Positions 1-9,272 of a stretch of DNA of 64,000 nucleotides are shown piece after piece. How positions within the stretch are numbered: the stretch's first letter is position 1; every line of letters begins with the position of its first letter. A model generated the notes under the pieces. The model saw nothing but the letters and a program-made list of their open reading frames with translations, was not told the DNA's origin and ran no database searches. The position numbers were made by a program, and so were the translations under genes. This stretch comes from CAYRWR01 sp964428015 (lineage in GTDB: Bacteria; Spirochaetota; Brevinematia; Brevinematales; CAYRWR01), in assembly GCA_964428015.1 (NCBI GenBank), contig CAYRWR010000008.1, forward strand, positions 32,923 to 96,922, written 5' to 3'.

Positions 1-449
1 ATACACTGCTGAATGGACTGGTCAGTCTGTATACGGTCAATTTTGTCCGGCTGAGGCCCCAGGCATCTCAAAGGAGTATACTGATTTTTGCCAAACTCAT
101 CACTATAGCTATAGCTGGAGCCGCAGTGTTTGTTTCAACTAAAGGCTGGAGTGTACTGTATCTTTTTCTGGTAGCAGATCTGGTCTGCGCGGCAGCTGTC
201 TTCCCGGTATTTTACGGTTTATTTTCCCGCAAACATAGCTCCTGGTCGGCTTTAGTGTCCATCATTATAGGGATCGTTCTGGGAGCACTGGTTTTTCCTG
301 ATCCAGGATTTAGCCAGGGTAATCTCTTGTATGCCTTTGCTATAGCTCTGGGGTCATCCCTGGTGGTTTCTGTTATTCTGACACCCTGGGGCAAACCTTA
401 TGAGATGGAGCGGTTAAAAGAAAACCCCACCATTTTGGGTAGTGAATAA
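1..449 (+). CDS. Sodium:solute symporter family protein, C-terminal part (5' truncated by window edge)
   Basis: The reading frame is open from base 3, so the gene begins outside the window; about 148 C-terminal residues are present. They contain three hydrophobic stretches separated by short charged loops and resemble the end of SSS-family (sodium/solute) transporters, with a helix ending in LFLVADLVCAAAVFPVFYGL followed by a short basic loop (SRKHSS) and two further helices. The internal GTG at 126 is not a real start, because coding sequence of the same character continues upstream of it. The family couples sodium entry to solute uptake in the inner membrane; the substrate cannot be told from this fragment. 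A promoter for the next gene lies about 20 bases after the stop, so mntH is probably transcribed separately. Confidence 0.7.
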   Translation, partial: TLLNGLVSLYTVNFVRLRPQASQRSILIFAKLITIAIAGAAVFVSTKGWSVLYLFLVADLVCAAAVFPVFYGLFSRKHSSWSALVSIIIGIVLGALVFPDPGFSQGNLLYAFAIALGSSLVVSVILTPWGKPYEMERLKENPTILGSE

Positions 450-467
450 CTAAAACCCACCCGTATA

Positions 468-496
468 TTGCATTCGGGGGATAGAGAGGATATAAT
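468..496 (+). promoter_or_regulatory. Sigma-70-type promoter for mntH-usp
   Basis: TTGCAT at 468-473, a 17-base spacer, then a perfect TATAAT at 491-496. It lies about 45 bases upstream of the mntH start and after the stop of the upstream symporter. No yybP-ykoY-type manganese riboswitch was recognised in the short leader. Confidence 0.6.
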
Positions 497-540
497 AGAA
501 AAAACGGTATGCAGAAGGAAACATTTTTCAGGATGAATAT

Positions 541-1797
541 ATGACAAAGGTACAGAAAAAACAAAACAATAAGATGAGCATCGGTAATATCCTGCGTTTT
601 CTGGGGCCTGGTTTTCTGGTCACCATAGGCTTTATTGACCCCGGAAACTGGGCAACCAATATTGAGGGCGGCTCCAAGTTCGGATATGACCTGTTATGGG
701 TAATCACCCTGAGTACTCTCATGCTGATCATTATTCAGAATATGGCCGCCAAGCTGGGTATTGCCACCGGAAAATCCCTGGCGGTCAATATTCGCACCCA
801 TTTTCCCAAACCGGCCAGCGCCACTATCGGAGTCACTATCATTCTGGCGTGTGTGGCTACCGATGTAGCTGAACTCCTGGGAGGTGCCATAGGTTTTGCG
901 CTGCTCTTTCACTTTCCCCTGTGGCTGGGGGCCCTGGCTACGATTATTCTGGAGGTTTTCTTCATCATCAGCCAGCGGTATCATAAGCTGGAAAAAATCA
1001 TTATCGGTTTTCTGGCGGTCATAGGGCTTTGCTACATAGTGGAATTATTCATTGTCAGACCGGTGTGGGGGCAGGTTCTGCCTGCTATGGTTGTACCCAA
1101 GCTGGACCGGTCCACTATCTATATCGCCATGGGTATCCTGGGTGCTGTGGTCATGCCCCACAATATTTTCCTGCATTCCAATGTCATCCATTCCCGAAAA
1201 TGGGGTTTATCCGATGATGAAAAGTTGGAGACTCTGAAATTTGAAAAGATCGATACTTATGTCTCTATGTTTGTAGGCTGGCTCATCAACTCCGCCATGA
1301 TTATAGTAGCAGCAGCTGTATTTCATAAGAACGGGGTATTGGTGGACAGTATTGAACAGGCTTCTCTGACTCTCACCCCCCTGGCCGGAGCATTAGCCGG
1401 ACTGCTGTTCTCCATAGCTCTGGTATTCGCGGGTGTGAGCTCTTCTATAACATCTTCCATGGCTGAGGTCAATGTCATCACCGGATTTCTGGGTAAGCCG
1501 GAAGATCCCAAGACACTGCTGTACCGTATCGGAGTATTTGCTACCGCTATACCGTCCTTTTTTATCATACTGTTCAGCTCCAACAGTATCTATAATATCC
1601 TGATTTTCAGCCAGGTTGTCCTAAGCATACAACTGCCTTTTACCCTCATACCTCTGGTGATCTTATCCCGCAACAAAAAGATAATGGGCAGTTTCAGGAC
1701 CAAGCTGCCGGAATTCATCACTGCTATTGCGATATCCGCTCTGGTCATAGGCTTGAATATATATCTGTTGTATAGTACACTATTCCCGGGAGCGTAG
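541..1797 (+). CDS. mntH: NRAMP-family divalent metal (Mn2+/Fe2+) transporter
   Basis: A 418-residue polytopic membrane protein of normal Nramp length. The two unwound metal-binding motifs are visible: DPGN at residues 33-36 in the first helix and MPHN at 205-208 in the sixth helix; the Asp, Asn and Met side chains of these motifs coordinate the metal in the family. It should import Mn2+ or Fe2+ with protons across the inner membrane. The start ATG at 541 has a GGATG-like ribosome site just upstream and a good promoter at 468-496. The next gene, a universal stress protein, starts 3 bases after its stop, so the two are cotranscribed. A metal importer paired with a UspA protein suggests a stress-linked role, but that is inference. 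Confidence 0.9.
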   Translation: MTKVQKKQNNKMSIGNILRFLGPGFLVTIGFIDPGNWATNIEGGSKFGYDLLWVITLSTLMLIIIQNMAAKLGIATGKSLAVNIRTHFPKPASATIGVTIILACVATDVAELLGGAIGFALLFHFPLWLGALATIILEVFFIISQRYHKLEKIIIGFLAVIGLCYIVELFIVRPVWGQVLPAMVVPKLDRSTIYIAMGILGAVVMPHNIFLHSNVIHSRKWGLSDDEKLETLKFEKIDTYVSMFVGWLINSAMIIVAAAVFHKNGVLVDSIEQASLTLTPLAGALAGLLFSIALVFAGVSSSITSSMAEVNVITGFLGKPEDPKTLLYRIGVFATAIPSFFIILFSSNSIYNILIFSQVVLSIQLPFTLIPLVILSRNKKIMGSFRTKLPEFITAIAISALVIGLNIYLLYSTLFPGA

Positions 1798-1800
1798 AAG

Positions 1801-2211
1801 ATGAGTTTATACCATAAAATACTGGTGACTCTGGACTGCAGTGATGTTGACCTGGTAATCATCAGCCATATAGTAGAATTAGCCAAAATTCACCACTCCC
1901 GTGTGGATCTGATACATGTCCTGCATTCCCACACCCTGGATCAGAAGCAGTACATGATGGAAAAAGCTACAGAATATACTCAGTCTTATCAGAAACAGTT
2001 TCAGGATGAAAAAATCCCGGTAGAGATCATCATCAGGGTAGGCGAACCGGAAGAAGAAATTTTGAAAGTAATAGAAAAAGGCAGCTATGATCTGGTGGCT
2101 CTGGCAACACATGGACACCATTTTTTCATGGATATCCTGTACGGCAGTGTCTCTGACAGTCTTAAACACAAGATTGATGTACCCATCCTGCTTATCAAGG
2201 GCAAGAAATAA
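1801..2211 (+). CDS. UspA-family universal stress protein
   Basis: A 136-residue single Usp domain. The C-terminal nucleotide-binding signature of ATP-binding Usp proteins, G-x2-G-x9-G-S/T, appears here as A-T-H-G then nine residues then G-S, so the first Gly is an Ala and the rest is intact. ATP binding is therefore plausible but not assured. The N-terminal strand (HKILVTLDCSD) carries the usual acidic residue. It is cytoplasmic and translationally close to mntH (3-base gap), forming a two-gene operon. It ends tail-to-tail against the YcxB-like gene on the other strand, 19 bases away. Confidence 0.85.
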   Translation: MSLYHKILVTLDCSDVDLVIISHIVELAKIHHSRVDLIHVLHSHTLDQKQYMMEKATEYTQSYQKQFQDEKIPVEIIIRVGEPEEEILKVIEKGSYDLVALATHGHHFFMDILYGSVSDSLKHKIDVPILLIKGKK

Positions 2212-2230
2212 ATCTAAAAAAATCCCGGAT

Positions 2231-2722
2231 TTAATGTCCTATAGCTTTGACCCATTCCAGCAGGCGTTCTTTTTCTGCTTCACTTTCAATTATACGTAGG
2301 GGTAGAAAACGGGCGAATTGTTTATTGGCACGGTTAATCATGAACAAACAGTCTTTTTTAATGAACCATCGGCTGAATTCATCCCAGGCAAATGTCTCCC
2401 GCAAGAACTCAGTCTCCAATATAAACCCTTTTTCATGGAAAGTCCAGGTCACACTGGCCTGAAGTTTGGGGTCACGCTTATAAATTTTACCTATGCGCAG
2501 AGGCATCAATAAAAAGGTCAGCAATACCGCAGCCAGGGGCAGGGTATAGTACAGCGAAAAAGACCAGTCTCCGCCTATAAAAGAGAAAAACAAGCCAATT
2601 GCCAGAAGTACTGCAAAGATGATGAGCAGAATACGGATGGATTTCATATTCAAAAACATGACTCTTTGCGCTGTGATGTACTCATCTGCTGTCAATTGCG
2701 CTGAAACTTTTATTTCCTGCAT
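2231..2722 (-). CDS. YcxB-like membrane protein
   Basis: 163 residues. An N-terminal soluble strand (TADEYITAQR) is followed by two membrane helices at about residues 30-75 and a C-terminal soluble domain with aromatic-rich strands (FAWDEFSRWFIKKDCLFMI). This order matches the YcxB-like family (PF14317 type): a short cytoplasmic segment, a helical hairpin, then a small beta domain whose W-x-x-F-x-x-x-x-x motif is typical. No biochemical function is established for the family. The gene is monocistronic and convergent with usp. The ribosome site upstream of ATG 2722 is weak. Confidence 0.6.
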   Translation of the reverse strand: MQEIKVSAQLTADEYITAQRVMFLNMKSIRILLIIFAVLLAIGLFFSFIGGDWSFSLYYTLPLAAVLLTFLLMPLRIGKIYKRDPKLQASVTWTFHEKGFILETEFLRETFAWDEFSRWFIKKDCLFMINRANKQFARFLPLRIIESEAEKERLLEWVKAIGH

Positions 2723-2839
2723 GACTGATACCTGCTATTTGTTTTGAAAAATATTAGCGGTAAAGATCCATTATGTCAAATCGAAAGTATATATTCACTT
2801 TAAATGTGCGCGGCAGCGTTAAAAAAAACGGCACCGCCA

Positions 2840-2990
2840 CCCGGTATATCCTCGCCTGCCCCTCAGGCACAGAATCCAGGGTTAAATATCCCGTCCCCGT
2901 GAGAGGGGAAAACCGCACCCCACACTTTACGGAACTGAACAGACGCGCCGGAAGGCGCCCCGTCCCGGCAGACCAGGGTGAATAAAACAG
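2840..2990. repeat. GC-rich hairpin cluster (REP-like), in the 2723-3092 gap
   Basis: The 370-base gap between two minus-strand genes holds several short perfect inverted repeats: GCCTG/CAGGC at 2854-2868, TCCCC/GGGGA at 2894-2909, and GCGCC-GGAA-GGCGC at 2945-2958. The GC content is clearly above that of the flanking AT-rich spacers. A 70-codon frame across it (2773-2985) has arginine- and proline-rich low-quality sequence and no ribosome site, and is not called as a gene. Comparable clusters occur at 32490-32600 and 37320-37460. Confidence 0.45.
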
Positions 2991-3092
2991 GGCTTTTTAA
3001 AAAATAATACAATCTGTCTAGAGAATCTCCTGGGTTTACGTAAAGAAGAGTTTACTTTTCACCTGGTATCCAACAGGGTTAAAACCAGGTGG

Positions 3093-3809
3093 TCAGGCTT
3101 CCTTCACCGCCAGACTTTTCCACAGGGATGATTTGGATAAACCCAGATTTGCGGCTTCTCTAAACAAAGCCGGAAATTGAGGCTCCAGCTCCCGGTAGCA
3201 CCGGGTAAAAAAATCCACATAAACCTGGTCATTAAAATCAGCCAGACCCTCGATGGAGACCCGGCGGGAGAGGCGGTCCAGGAATAAACGGATGTTGGAA
3301 AAGTCCCCGTATTCTCCCAGGAATCCGGCGTAGGCAAACCCGCGGGTCACTTCCAGAAAACGGGCAGAATCAAAACCGCTGAAGGGTTGGAATAGGGGAA
3401 AAGTTTTCCTGAAATCAAAAGAACGGTACAGCCTGTAAAAATCATCAGCCAGACCAGGATCCTGCAGCAGGAGATAGCGGTCTACCAGGATCTCACAGAG
3501 CACATGGGCATGAAAACTGTCCAGGGGCTGCCCGGTCATTTCCTTGAAAAATGACTGCAAGAGAGCCGTGCTGTCCTTGAAAAACACGGAGCGGTGAAAC
3601 CAGCGGTCGATCTGGTAATGGATCACCATGCCGGTAATCAGGGACTGTATGCCCGGTGTAAAGCTGTGAAATTCCAGGGAACGGAGCAGCTTTTCACTAA
3701 AACGGAGCGTCCTGCGGAAAAAAGACAGGATGTCAGGCAGGGTCAGACCGATAGTAAAGAATTCGTCTGATGAATCCCGGTGAAGATAAAAGTGAGATAA
3801 ATAATTCAT
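3093..3809 (-). CDS. Acyl-carrier-protein phosphodiesterase (AcpH)-like protein
   Basis: 238 residues. The N-terminus (MNYLSHFYLHRDSSDEFFTI) and the motif GMVIHYQIDRWFH near residues 66-78 match the layout of the AcpH family (PF04336 type), an HD-like metal phosphodiesterase fold that removes the 4'-phosphopantetheine arm from acyl carrier protein in E. coli. The H-x-x-I-D-x-x-F-H pattern is the likely metal-binding element. The sequence is divergent from the enterobacterial enzyme, so the exact substrate is uncertain. It is a single gene with no close operon partner and lies in a spacer between hairpin repeats and the HDOD gene. The ATG start at 3809 is the first in frame. Confidence 0.5.
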   Translation of the reverse strand: MNYLSHFYLHRDSSDEFFTIGLTLPDILSFFRRTLRFSEKLLRSLEFHSFTPGIQSLITGMVIHYQIDRWFHRSVFFKDSTALLQSFFKEMTGQPLDSFHAHVLCEILVDRYLLLQDPGLADDFYRLYRSFDFRKTFPLFQPFSGFDSARFLEVTRGFAYAGFLGEYGDFSNIRLFLDRLSRRVSIEGLADFNDQVYVDFFTRCYRELEPQFPALFREAANLGLSKSSLWKSLAVKEA

Positions 3810-3972
3810 AGTGTAGTTTATCTATTTTACACACTTTGGTCAATGGCTGTCTGATTATACTCTGAGATTTCTACATAACTGATTTGCCTGTAATTAAAAA
3901 TAAATCTTTCTTTTTTCCACAAATAATAGTATGATTTTAACTGGGTGAAGACCAGTTCAGGGAGGATACGCC

Positions 3973-5427
3973 ATGCCGGGTCCGGAAAAAGTGAATGAAT
4001 TTAAATTCGATATTGTTGATAATAAGGCCACGGAACAGGTTATTACCCGGCTCAGGCAGATCCTGGAGCAAAGCGGAAAAAGCTTCATGCTGGAAGAGGT
4101 CATCTTTTTTATCCGTGAATTGCTCACCAATGCCAATAAAGCCAACCTGAAAAAGGTTCATTTTTTGGTCAACGGCCTGGATATTTATAATGCTGAACAT
4201 TATAAAAAGGGTATGGAATCCTTTGTAAAGGATTTCCATGAAAAACTTCAGGAATATCAGGATCATATCCGGCAGGATTCTTTTTATACCCGGGTACAGC
4301 TGGAGGAAGAAGAAGAGGTTCTGGTAGTCAAGGTCCGTAATAGCGGGGAACTGACCCGCCAGGAAACCAGCCGTATTGATAACCTGATCGAAAAATCACG
4401 GGCTATTCGGGATATCGCCCAGGCCTATATGATGCTGGCGGATGATTCCGAAGGGGCTGGTTTGGGTACCATCTCTATTATGCTGATGCTGCGCTCTCTG
4501 GGGCTGGATGAGTCCATGTACAGCTTTTTCTCTGATCCCATACGTAAAGAAACTATTTTTGCCATTAAAGTCCCCTATAACAGCGTAACAGTGAAACAGG
4601 CAGAAGAGATTTCTGACCTGATATTCAAAGAAATCGACACATTGCCTGTCTTCCCGGAAAATCTGGCTCAGCTCCAAAAGCTCCTATCCAATCCGGAGGT
4701 ACATCTCCAGGATGTGGCCCAGGTCATAGAAAAGGACTTTACTTTGTCAACAGAGATACTGAAAATAGTAAACTCAGCCCAGTATATGCTGCCCAACAAG
4801 GTCAGCAGTATCAATAACGCGGTCTCCCTGATGGGGATCAAAGGGTTGAATAACCTGCTGTTTTCAGTGGGAGCACAGAAAGCTATGGATAAAAAATACG
4901 GCAGATTGGAGCCGTTGTGGGAGCATTCCTATCGTTGTGCCTCTTATGCCTATAATATCGCTAAAAAGTTTAAGATGGCGGCAAAAGCCGATGATGCCTA
5001 TATCGGAGGTATCCTTCATGATGTAGGTAAGATACTGGTCTCCCATCTCTTTCCGCATCTGCTGGATACTATCAACAAACATTGCCGGGATAAAGGTTAC
5101 GGTAATACCCTCATGGAAAATCTGGCTATTGGTGGAGCGCATGACAAGATTGGAGAAGAGATCACCCGGCGTTGGAATTTCCCGGAGATTATTACCGACA
5201 TGATCGGTTATCATCATAAACCTCTGCTGGCTTCGGAGGAAAACCAGGATCTGGTGGATATAGTTTACCTGGCTAATATCCTGTCTCATGTTCATGACCG
5301 TGAATTTTTGTTTGCCGCAATGGAGCCATCCATCCAGGAAAAATTCCAGCTTAAGTCAGAAGCCGATGCTTTGGCCCTGGAAGATTTTCTCAATACCAGC
5401 TATAAAAAACAGCAGCTCAAACAGTAG
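3973..5427 (+). CDS. HATPase-like and HDOD domain signalling protein
   Basis: 484 residues with two parts. The N-terminal ~200 residues resemble a GHKL/HATPase module: an N-box-like RELLTNANK at about 48-56 and a glycine-rich G-box-like segment (EGAGLGTISIM) at about 160-170, without a histidine phosphotransfer domain. The rest is an HDOD domain at about 208-400: LPVFPENLAQLQKLLSNP, a helical region (LSTEILKIVNSAQY), and an HD-type GGILHDVGK motif. HDOD proteins act in signalling and gene regulation in many motile bacteria; the combination with an HATPase module suggests a nucleotide-responsive regulator. Output is unknown. The ATG at 3973 has GGAGG 10 bases upstream. It is monocistronic, with a 250-base spacer before the next gene. 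Confidence 0.7.
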   Translation: MPGPEKVNEFKFDIVDNKATEQVITRLRQILEQSGKSFMLEEVIFFIRELLTNANKANLKKVHFLVNGLDIYNAEHYKKGMESFVKDFHEKLQEYQDHIRQDSFYTRVQLEEEEEVLVVKVRNSGELTRQETSRIDNLIEKSRAIRDIAQAYMMLADDSEGAGLGTISIMLMLRSLGLDESMYSFFSDPIRKETIFAIKVPYNSVTVKQAEEISDLIFKEIDTLPVFPENLAQLQKLLSNPEVHLQDVAQVIEKDFTLSTEILKIVNSAQYMLPNKVSSINNAVSLMGIKGLNNLLFSVGAQKAMDKKYGRLEPLWEHSYRCASYAYNIAKKFKMAAKADDAYIGGILHDVGKILVSHLFPHLLDTINKHCRDKGYGNTLMENLAIGGAHDKIGEEITRRWNFPEIITDMIGYHHKPLLASEENQDLVDIVYLANILSHVHDREFLFAAMEPSIQEKFQLKSEADALALEDFLNTSYKKQQLKQ

Positions 5428-5674
5428 GATAAAATTTCTCCAGGATAATACAGTCTGGAATATTTTTTTCACCGGGATTTTCCATCGAAGAAAAATAGGG
5501 GAAAGACAATTTGTATCACATTTGAAAAAATATAACGGGGACTTGTTTTATCTCTAATTCCGAGTTATATTTAGTCATATAAACATAGAAATAATCTATG
5601 AATTAAAAATTTTGATTTTTTTGGATATCTACTGGACAATATGATAGTATTTGCATAATGCGGGTGGTAAAATA

Positions 5675-7567
5675 ATGGCAGTCCCTGATCACTTAAAGAA
5701 AAAGCTGGGTGTGGAAAGACTTAATCTGGACAAAAAATCTGAAATGTTTACCAAATTCCGTAAAGTAGGCGGTAAAATCGTCGAAGTAGAGGAAGATGAA
5801 GCCGCGGCTAAAGCCCGTAAACTTCAGACAGCTATTTCAGGGATTGAAGTGGAATTTGAGGATGATCTGGATCCTGCAGAAAAAAAACGGCTGGAATCAG
5901 CAGAACGTGTCAAACAGAAGATGAATAAATATGGTGTGAGCAGCGGCGGATCCGCTACTGTTTCAGCCGGTGATGTAGAAGATACGGAACGTCAGGGAAA
6001 GGGTAAAAAATCTTCCAATCGGTTTAATGTCCTCATGGCCAGGCTGATGTGTAAACTCTACGGTGCCTTACGCTTCTTCGGGAATAAATACTCCAGAACT
6101 TTTCTGTATATATTATCAGACCGCATGAAAGAAATAGTCCAATATGGGAAGCGCATTCTTTCCTCCCTTCTATATCAGGATGAAGAATTTTCCCGAAGCC
6201 TGAAAGAAAGACTGGATGGTTTGGGGTTACAGTATCATTATGAACTGGTATTCAGATTCTTTCATCTGTTGGATGATGCTGATGTGGCCAATCTGGAAAA
6301 AATCAAAACCTATAATGCCGGACAGGTCAATAAAGGCAAACCTGCCGTCATTAAAGTATATAAACAGCTCCTGATACTGAAAAGGCATGTGGGTATGCTC
6401 AAAGATGCTCTGCAAAAAGCTATGCGCATCGAAGCTGAAATTCGAAAGTTGCGTCAGGATGTATACGTAAATAATCTGCGAGTCCTTTATAAAAACATCG
6501 ACTTTTTATATCAGACCGTCTTTCCCCGTCTTCAGTTACTGGTGGAATACTTCTACAAGGATGAACAGTCCAAGGGTTATAGACACCGTTTTTCTGAGTA
6601 TATCGGATTTACAGATAATGACAGGATAGGGTACTACTCTCAGCAGTGGAAAGAACAGGAAGAAGCCGAAAAAAAGAAAAAAGAACTGGAAGAAGCTCAG
6701 GCTCAGGAAGAGAAGAAAAATGAACAGGCAGCTTCTGAAGACGTCCTGGATAATATAGATATGATGGAAGGAGTGCCTGAAGCCGCCCGTGAAGGCCTCA
6801 GAATCATATACAAATTTCTTGATTTTGATGAAGCTGTGGTGGCCATCCAGGAAGAGATTGATAAAAAGCAGTTTTTCAGAATGGATGATAAAGTTTTCCT
6901 GATGCACTCAGTCCTGGATTTCTTTGATAAACAATTCTCTTTTCTTTTTGCTACCAATCTGGTACAGTATAATATGTTTATGGATGGGGGCGGCAAGAGA
7001 GTGGATCTCAAAAGCACCTTCCGCGACCTGTATTACAAGATCAACTCCATTTATCAACGGACCAGGGAATATGTGGAATATTTGGGAGAATACCGCAAGT
7101 ATTCCCGGGCTACAAATATGCTGATCTCAAAAAATGATCCTGAAGTCCAGCGAATTCAGCGCAATCTGGTAAGGGTGCAGAGGCTGATTCATACCGAGAC
7201 TAAACAGCTCATGGAAAAGTTTTCCCAGCTGCTCTTTGTATTGATCACCGATATGAAGTCACACAAAAAGATTCTGAACAATGCCGATGAGAAAGTACAT
7301 GTGGACCACAGGCTTAATACCAAGGGGCTGTTTACCGACAAAACCATTGGGGATGTGTTGGAAATGTCCTATTATGTCAGTACCGGGATACAGTTCCTGT
7401 TGGCTGACGGAGATCTGATGTGTGACTCACTGGAGCTGCATCATCCCTTATATCTAAAGATCGTCACTTTGGGAATGGAAGAAGAAACACAAACGGATAT
7501 TCCGGCCACCGGACCTACCATTCCTCCTTCCGGGCGTCCTTCTGGCCCTTCAGGGACCCAGGGCTAA
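5675..7567 (+). CDS. Large spirochaete-type protein of unknown function, coiled-coil and Pro-rich tail
   Basis: About 630 residues, no signal peptide or membrane helix seen. I chose ATG 5675 (MAVPDHLKKKLGVERL) because the upstream TTG at 5651 has no better ribosome site and adds non-conserved-looking residues. It contains many basic and acidic helices, a strongly charged coiled coil near residues 340-360 (KKKKELEEAQAQEEKKN) and a Pro/Gly/Ser-rich disordered C-terminus (PSGRPSGPSG). I believe similar proteins occur in spirochaetes but know no function. The COG3044-type ATPase starts 3 bases after the stop, so the two are translationally linked, and pabB/pabC follow. It may be a scaffold or partner of the ATPase; this is inference. 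Confidence 0.75.
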   Translation: MAVPDHLKKKLGVERLNLDKKSEMFTKFRKVGGKIVEVEEDEAAAKARKLQTAISGIEVEFEDDLDPAEKKRLESAERVKQKMNKYGVSSGGSATVSAGDVEDTERQGKGKKSSNRFNVLMARLMCKLYGALRFFGNKYSRTFLYILSDRMKEIVQYGKRILSSLLYQDEEFSRSLKERLDGLGLQYHYELVFRFFHLLDDADVANLEKIKTYNAGQVNKGKPAVIKVYKQLLILKRHVGMLKDALQKAMRIEAEIRKLRQDVYVNNLRVLYKNIDFLYQTVFPRLQLLVEYFYKDEQSKGYRHRFSEYIGFTDNDRIGYYSQQWKEQEEAEKKKKELEEAQAQEEKKNEQAASEDVLDNIDMMEGVPEAAREGLRIIYKFLDFDEAVVAIQEEIDKKQFFRMDDKVFLMHSVLDFFDKQFSFLFATNLVQYNMFMDGGGKRVDLKSTFRDLYYKINSIYQRTREYVEYLGEYRKYSRATNMLISKNDPEVQRIQRNLVRVQRLIHTETKQLMEKFSQLLFVLITDMKSHKKILNNADEKVHVDHRLNTKGLFTDKTIGDVLEMSYYVSTGIQFLLADGDLMCDSLELHHPLYLKIVTLGMEEETQTDIPATGPTIPPSGRPSGPSGTQG

Positions 7568-7570
7568 CTG

Positions 7571-9268
7571 GTGCACAGACTCCGCACTCTTCTTTCCCGT
7601 TTTCATAACAATTCTTACCATCTTTATAAAAATTTGACTGAAACCTTTCTTTTTGAGAATTTTGATTTACACTTTGACCGGATTCAAGCGGATCCTTTTG
7701 CTCCTCCTTCCCAATTGACCATCAGAATAGCACTAAAACAGACTGGATTCTCCCCTGATTTCTATCTAAACCAGCACCGCAGTACCGCGTTCCGGGATTT
7801 TTTAGCCCGGACATTGGCCCGTTCCATACGCAAGCTGACCAAAGGCGGGGGAGGCAGCGGAAATGGAGGGGTCTGGGCCATCAATTACGGCAGACAAAAA
7901 ATATTAGACCGTAATAGCGTCGCAGTAGAAGGTGAGCATCTGGTGGTAAGATTGATGGCTGGTCTACCTGGTCAGGGCCGTAAAATTGACGGGCGTCTGG
8001 CAGAAGAGATGCTGCTCCGTGAATTACCCGGATTGGTACAGGATGCCTTGTCCTGGAAGAGTGCTGACCAGGCGGGACTGCAGGATGTTATCCATTTAGC
8101 GGATGAACAGCAATTCCTGCGCAGGCAGCTGCGGGAAAAAGACCTGTTGTGCTTTATCGCTGATGGTTCTGTTCTGCCCAGGGATAGCGGTGTCACGGAC
8201 ACGCCTTTGCCGGATGCAGTGCCTTTTGTCAGCCCGAAAGAGCTGAGCTGTGAAATGGATCTACCGGATGGAAAAATGATAAAAGGGATGGGTTTACCCC
8301 GTGGAATAGTCCTAATTACAGGTGGTGCCTACCATGGCAAGTCCACTTTACTCCGGACCATCCAGGACGGTATCTATGACCACATCCGGGGCGACGGCCG
8401 CGAATATGTGGTGTCCAGTCCGGACCTGGTCAAGGTAAGGGCTGAAGACGGACGAGCTGTAAATAATCTGGATATCTCACCCTTTATCGGTGAATTACCC
8501 GGAGGAAAATCCACCCAGGCATTTAATACCGAAAATGCCAGCGGATCTACCTCTCAGGCCGCTGCAATTATAGAAGCTATGCAAATGGGATGCCGTTGTC
8601 TGCTCATGGATGAGGATAGTTCTGCTACCAATCTCTTGATTCGTGACCGGAAAATGAGGGCTCTCATACCGGAGAAACTGGAACCGGTCACACCTTATCT
8701 GGATCTGGCAGTTTCGCTGCGTGATAAAAAGAAGGTCTCCACGATTATAGCTTTGGGGGGTAACGGGGATTTTCTGGATATAGCGGATACAGTAATTATT
8801 ATGGAAGAATACCGGGCAGTTTTTGGTAATGAAGCCGCCAGCCGGGTAGTCAAACAATATCCCCGTATGTCACCGGATCTGGAATGGAAGGAAAGTGGGG
8901 GATATAATCGTCAGGTTGAGGATTTTGATCCCAGCCGGCGTAAACGCGCAGTAAGTGTGGAACGAACAGAGACAGGTTTTGAATTAGGCAAGGATAGGGC
9001 TGAATTAAGGTATTATGAACATATCACAGATGTGACTCAATACGATACCCTGTCGTATTGCCTGGTATATGCCCGGCAGCAGGGCTATTTTAGTAAATTT
9101 GATGGATTACAGCCTGTTATGGAGAAGGTTATAGCTGATATCAGGGAATCCGGCTGGCAGGTGTTGTATCAGGGCATCTACCCTCACTGGAACTACTGCT
9201 GTCAGGTACGTCCTATGGATATCGCAGCGGCCCTCAACCGTCTAAGAAAAGTAAAATGGGTCCGGTGA
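7571..9268 (+). CDS. Predicted ATPase of the ABC class (COG3044/PF09818 type)
   Basis: 565 residues, GTG start at 7571. Residues near 250-262 form a Walker A loop (GGAYHGKSTLL), and a Walker B-like CRRLL...MDEDSSATN region follows near 340-355 (seen as CLLMDEDSSATNLLIRD). A long N-terminal domain of ~230 residues precedes the P-loop, which is the layout of the COG3044 family. No transmembrane helices or transporter signature were seen, so it is a cytosolic ATPase and not part of a classical transporter. Family function is unknown. It sits between the large spirochaete protein (3-base gap) and pabB (4-base gap), in one tight operon; why a folate-pathway pair shares this operon is unclear. Confidence 0.8.
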   Translation: MHRLRTLLSRFHNNSYHLYKNLTETFLFENFDLHFDRIQADPFAPPSQLTIRIALKQTGFSPDFYLNQHRSTAFRDFLARTLARSIRKLTKGGGGSGNGGVWAINYGRQKILDRNSVAVEGEHLVVRLMAGLPGQGRKIDGRLAEEMLLRELPGLVQDALSWKSADQAGLQDVIHLADEQQFLRRQLREKDLLCFIADGSVLPRDSGVTDTPLPDAVPFVSPKELSCEMDLPDGKMIKGMGLPRGIVLITGGAYHGKSTLLRTIQDGIYDHIRGDGREYVVSSPDLVKVRAEDGRAVNNLDISPFIGELPGGKSTQAFNTENASGSTSQAAAIIEAMQMGCRCLLMDEDSSATNLLIRDRKMRALIPEKLEPVTPYLDLAVSLRDKKKVSTIIALGGNGDFLDIADTVIIMEEYRAVFGNEAASRVVKQYPRMSPDLEWKESGGYNRQVEDFDPSRRKRAVSVERTETGFELGKDRAELRYYEHITDVTQYDTLSYCLVYARQQGYFSKFDGLQPVMEKVIADIRESGWQVLYQGIYPHWNYCCQVRPMDIAAALNRLRKVKWVR

Positions 9269-9272
9269 CGGA

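Noticed and set aside
2773..2985. 70-codon plus-strand frame
   Set aside because: Low-complexity Arg/Pro-rich product, no ribosome site, lies over a hairpin cluster.
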